From Aquincola tertiaricarbonis (GTDB lineage: Bacteria; Pseudomonadota; Gammaproteobacteria; Burkholderiales; Burkholderiaceae_C): 64,000 nt of DNA. The stretch spans positions 1 through 64,000 of the forward strand of contig NZ_CP097635.1 in assembly GCF_023573145.1 (NCBI RefSeq). Reading direction: 5' to 3'. Positions 61,902 to 64,000 of this stretch are shown here, one piece after another. Within the stretch, counting starts at the first letter, position 1; the number at the start of each line of letters is the position of its first letter. The notes beneath the pieces were generated by a model. It searched no databases and had not been told where the DNA came from. It worked only from the letters and a program-made list of their open reading frames with translations. The translations under genes and the position numbers were made by a program.

Positions 61902-62807
61902 ATGGATCTGAAACAGCTGTCCTACTTCGTGGCGGTGGCCGATGCGGGCAGCTTCAGCCGTGCGGCGGTGGCGCTGAACCTGGCCCAGCCCACGCTCAGC
62001 CGGCAGATCGGCCTGCTGGAAACCGAGCTGGGCCAGCGCCTGCTGGACCGCACCGGCCGCGGCGCCATGCCCACCGAGGCTGGCGACGCCCTGCTGGTGC
62101 ATGCACGCCAGATGCTGGACAGCGCCGATCGCGCCCGCGAGGCCCTGCGCGAGCTGGCCGCCAGCCCCGGCGGCCGCATCACCGTGGGCCTGCCGCCGCG
62201 GGTGGCGGCGAGCCTCAGCGCCGAGCTGGTGACGCGCTTTCGCGAACGCTTTCCGCGCGCGGTGATCACCGTGTCCGAAGGGCTGAGCCAGCACCTGCGC
62301 GAATGGCTGATCGCCGGCCGGCTGGACCTGGCGCTGCTGTTCGACCCACCACCTTCACCGCTGCTGAGCTGCGAGCCGCTGCTGCGCGAGCCACTGTTGC
62401 TGGTGGCCCCGGCCCAGGGCCCGCGGCTGCCGGCGCGGCTGCGCTTTTCTGCGCTCGCCGACTGGCCGCTGGTGCTGCCGGCCGCGCCCAATGCCATCCG
62501 CAGCCTGGTGGACGCGGTGGCGCGGCCGCGCCGCATCGGGCTGCAGGTGGTGGCCGAGGTGGGCTCGGTGCAGACGGTGGTGCAGCTGGTGCGCCAGGGC
62601 GTGGGCTGCACCGTGCTGCCCGAAAGCGCCCTGCCCCCGCCCGGCCACGGGCCGGCGCTGCAGCGCGCCGCCATCGTGGCGCCGGCCATCCGCAACAACC
62701 TGGTGCTGGCCTGGCCCAAGGCCCGCCCCGCCACCCGCCTGATGCGCGAGACGGCCGCATTGCTGAAGGCGCTGGACTTCAGCCGACTGGGCAGCCCGTC
62801 GGTCTGA
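61902..62807 (+). CDS. LysR-family regulator of the Bug/amidohydrolase operon
   Basis: 301 residues. HTH: LSYFVAVADAGSFSRAAVALNLAQPTLSRQIGLLETELGQRLL. The effector domain has ITVGLPPRVAAS and a C-terminal GVGCTVLPESALPPPG. It resembles the Nac/CynR-like group. Divergent from the amidohydrolase gene and so its probable activator. Confidence 0.88.
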   Translation: MDLKQLSYFVAVADAGSFSRAAVALNLAQPTLSRQIGLLETELGQRLLDRTGRGAMPTEAGDALLVHARQMLDSADRAREALRELAASPGGRITVGLPPRVAASLSAELVTRFRERFPRAVITVSEGLSQHLREWLIAGRLDLALLFDPPPSPLLSCEPLLREPLLLVAPAQGPRLPARLRFSALADWPLVLPAAPNAIRSLVDAVARPRRIGLQVVAEVGSVQTVVQLVRQGVGCTVLPESALPPPGHGPALQRAAIVAPAIRNNLVLAWPKARPATRLMRETAALLKALDFSRLGSPSV

Positions 62808-62818
62808 AACGCACATAG

Positions 62819-62848
62819 ATGTTCGTAAAGAGCGCTCTGTACTAACAT
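62819..62848. promoter_or_regulatory. 30-bp operator-like dyad upstream of hipB
   Basis: A symmetrical repeat centred at 62833.5. The inner part AGAGCGCTCT is a perfect 10-bp palindrome and the outer arms ATGTTCGTA and TACTAACAT match except one base; 13 of 15 pairs match overall. It ends 6 nt before the hipB ATG, the usual place for HipB autorepression. Confidence 0.62.
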
Positions 62849-62854
62849 GTATGC

Positions 62855-63190
62855 ATGCCCAAGCGCCCTACCGCCCTGGACGAAATGCCCGCCGCTGCGC
62901 TGGCGCCACTGCGCCGCCTGGGTGAAGACCTGGCCATCGCCCGCAAGCGCCGCAAGGAGCCGCGGCGCCTGTGGGCGCAGCGCATCGGCGTGTCCGAGCC
63001 CACCTTGATGCGCATGGAGCGCGGCGACCCCAGCGTGGCCATGGGCGTGTACGCCACGGCCTTATGGCTGATGGGCCGCGCCGCCGCGCTGGGCGAAGTG
63101 GCCGCGCCCCAGCATGACCAGGCGGCGCTGGAAGAGGCGGTGCGCAGCGCACAGGCTCGAGCGGTGCGGCGGCGGGCGCCTGCGCCATGA
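62855..63190 (+). CDS. hipB: HipB-like antitoxin, XRE-type HTH
   Basis: 111 residues. The HTH (about 22-70) is LRRLGEDLAIARKRRKEPRRL, then QRIGVSEPTLMRMERGDPSVAMGVYATALWLMG, of the HipB/XRE type. Long Ala/Arg-rich C-tail. It overlaps the downstream hipA by 4 nt (ATGA). It should neutralise HipA and repress the operon via the dyad just upstream. Confidence 0.85.
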   Translation: MPKRPTALDEMPAAALAPLRRLGEDLAIARKRRKEPRRLWAQRIGVSEPTLMRMERGDPSVAMGVYATALWLMGRAAALGEVAAPQHDQAALEEAVRSAQARAVRRRAPAP

Positions 63191-64000
63191 CGGACATGGA
63201 CGCCCCCGCCTACCAGCCCGGCGACACGCTGGGCCTGTGGTGGCTGGCCGACCCCACGGCGCCACGGCTGATTGGCGAACTGCGCCAGCTGCGTGGTCAG
63301 AACGGCGTGTCGCTGCGCTATGCGGCGGCGTGGCTGGCCAGCGGCATCGCGCTGAGCGAAGACCTGCCGCTGAGCGACCGGGAATATTTGCCCAACGAGA
63401 AGGAGACGGCCGTCGGCGCGGTGGATGACGCCCGCCCTGACCGCTGGGGTGAACGGGTGATCCGGGTGCTCGACAAGCCGCCGCGGCTGGCGCTGCTGGA
63501 CTACCTGTTCTTCGCGGGCGACGAGCGCTTCGGCGCGCTGGGTGTTTCCACCTCGCTGCAGGCTTACCTGCCCCGCACCAAGGGCCCCCTGCCCTGGCTG
63601 AACGAGGCGGAAGACATCGCCCGGCTGGTGCAACGGGTACTGGCCGGCGAGCCGGTGCCGCCGCCACAACGCCGCCTGATCGACCCTGGCACCACGCTGG
63701 GCGGCGCCCGGCCCAAGGCCCTGGTGACGCTGGGCGGCGAGCCCTGGGTGCTGAAGTTCAACGAGCCCGGCGAGGCCCTCGACATGCCTCTGGTGGAACA
63801 CGCCACCATGACGCTGGCAGCGCAGGCCGGCATCCGTGTGGCGCCCACGCGGGCGGTGCCCTTGCACCAGGGCCATGCGGTGGCGGTGCGGCGCTTCGAT
63901 CGCGAGGCCGGCCTGCGCCGCCATGCGCTCTCGGCCAACGTGGCACTGAAGGCCGCGGGTGAAGCACTGGGCTACCCCGAACTGGCCCAGCTGCTGCGCC
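63187..64000 (+). CDS. hipA: HipA-family kinase toxin, N-terminal part (cut by window edge)
   Basis: 271 codons visible, open to the window end. Typical HipA elements are the N-subdomain (GELRQLRGQNGVSLRYAAAWL), SLPLSDREY-like stretch, DDARPDRWGERV, GDERFGALGVS, and a loop TTLGGARPKALV that corresponds to the Ser-containing/ATP-loop part of HipA. HipA phosphorylates a tRNA synthetase (GltX in the classical case) and causes growth arrest. The catalytic Asp and Asn lie outside the window and cannot be checked. Start ATG overlaps hipB stop. Confidence 0.85.
   Translation, partial: MTDMDAPAYQPGDTLGLWWLADPTAPRLIGELRQLRGQNGVSLRYAAAWLASGIALSEDLPLSDREYLPNEKETAVGAVDDARPDRWGERVIRVLDKPPRLALLDYLFFAGDERFGALGVSTSLQAYLPRTKGPLPWLNEAEDIARLVQRVLAGEPVPPPQRRLIDPGTTLGGARPKALVTLGGEPWVLKFNEPGEALDMPLVEHATMTLAAQAGIRVAPTRAVPLHQGHAVAVRRFDREAGLRRHALSANVALKAAGEALGYPELAQLLR

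Noticed and set aside
1..64000. CRISPR array, tRNA, rRNA, insertion sequence or integrase
   Set aside because: No regularly spaced repeats, cloverleaf-like or rRNA-like stretches, transposase motifs or integrase genes were seen by eye; small RNAs cannot be excluded.

Overview
The window is high-GC DNA of a heterotrophic betaproteobacterium, most likely Burkholderiales of the Rubrivivax/Roseateles/Ideonella type. This is inferred from several things: two Bug-type tripartite-tricarboxylate receptors, many LysR regulators, a nag-type salicylate/gentisate operon, a MesX/MesD methionine synthase, a PEP-CTERM-like surface protein and soxYZ. No rRNA, tRNA, CRISPR array or insertion sequence was seen. 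Both ends cut a gene: an Mrr-like endonuclease on the left and HipA on the right.

Layout. 1-6.2 kb is a small defence island, visibly less GC-rich than the rest: an Mrr-like restriction enzyme (partial), a degenerate PEP-CTERM protein, a SIR2-HerA pair with overlapping genes, and an unassigned PD-(D/E)XK-like nuclease. 6.3-8.2 kb holds small DUF4256, VOC, DUF1428 and DUF2185 proteins. 8.2-12.1 kb is a ChvE-type monosaccharide ABC transporter with a promoter/palindrome upstream. 12.2-17.9 kb holds a NarL/LuxR regulator, a Bug receptor, a BKACE enzyme and a 3-hydroxyacyl dehydrogenase, divergent from a LysR gene that is coupled to an orphan response regulator. 17.9-20.9 kb is metR with mesX-mesD, a cobalamin- and folate-independent route to methionine. 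21.0-25.6 kb is a tightly overlapping five-gene operon of unknown purpose: cysteine hydrolase, XapX, amidohydrolase, small membrane protein, and MFS fused to a monooxygenase-like domain.

25.7-34.9 kb is a complete salicylate catabolic operon. A Rieske salicylate 5-hydroxylase (large, small, ferredoxin and reductase genes) makes gentisate. Gentisate dioxygenase, maleylpyruvate isomerase and fumarylpyruvate hydrolase then take it to fumarate and pyruvate. An AAHS-type transporter sits inside the operon, and a NahR/NagR-like LysR lies upstream with a palindromic site before the first hydroxylase gene.

35-50.3 kb is mixed. It contains an MFS exporter, a histidine kinase with a plant-ethylene-receptor-like copper-binding domain but no ATPase domain, a GST, a GNAT, a cupin/CMD pair with its LysR, an isolated soxYZ pair, an AmpG-like permease, an SF1 helicase, an orphan ParD, a PLP dehydratase, a degenerate REC-HATPase-REC-REC protein and an SDR. 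50.4-58.1 kb is a peptide ABC transporter operon ending in an N-formylglutamate amidohydrolase-like gene and an M20 amidohydrolase. 58.1-62.8 kb is a Bug-linked catabolic operon (amidohydrolase, SDR, receptor, CMD, EthD-like) divergent from its LysR. 62.8-64 kb is hipBA with a 30-bp operator-like dyad.

A recurring theme is palindromes with a 7-nt spacer at regulator genes, two of which overlap the regulator's own start codon. The most unusual objects are the two crippled signalling proteins, the five-gene XapX operon and the nuclease beside SIR2-HerA.
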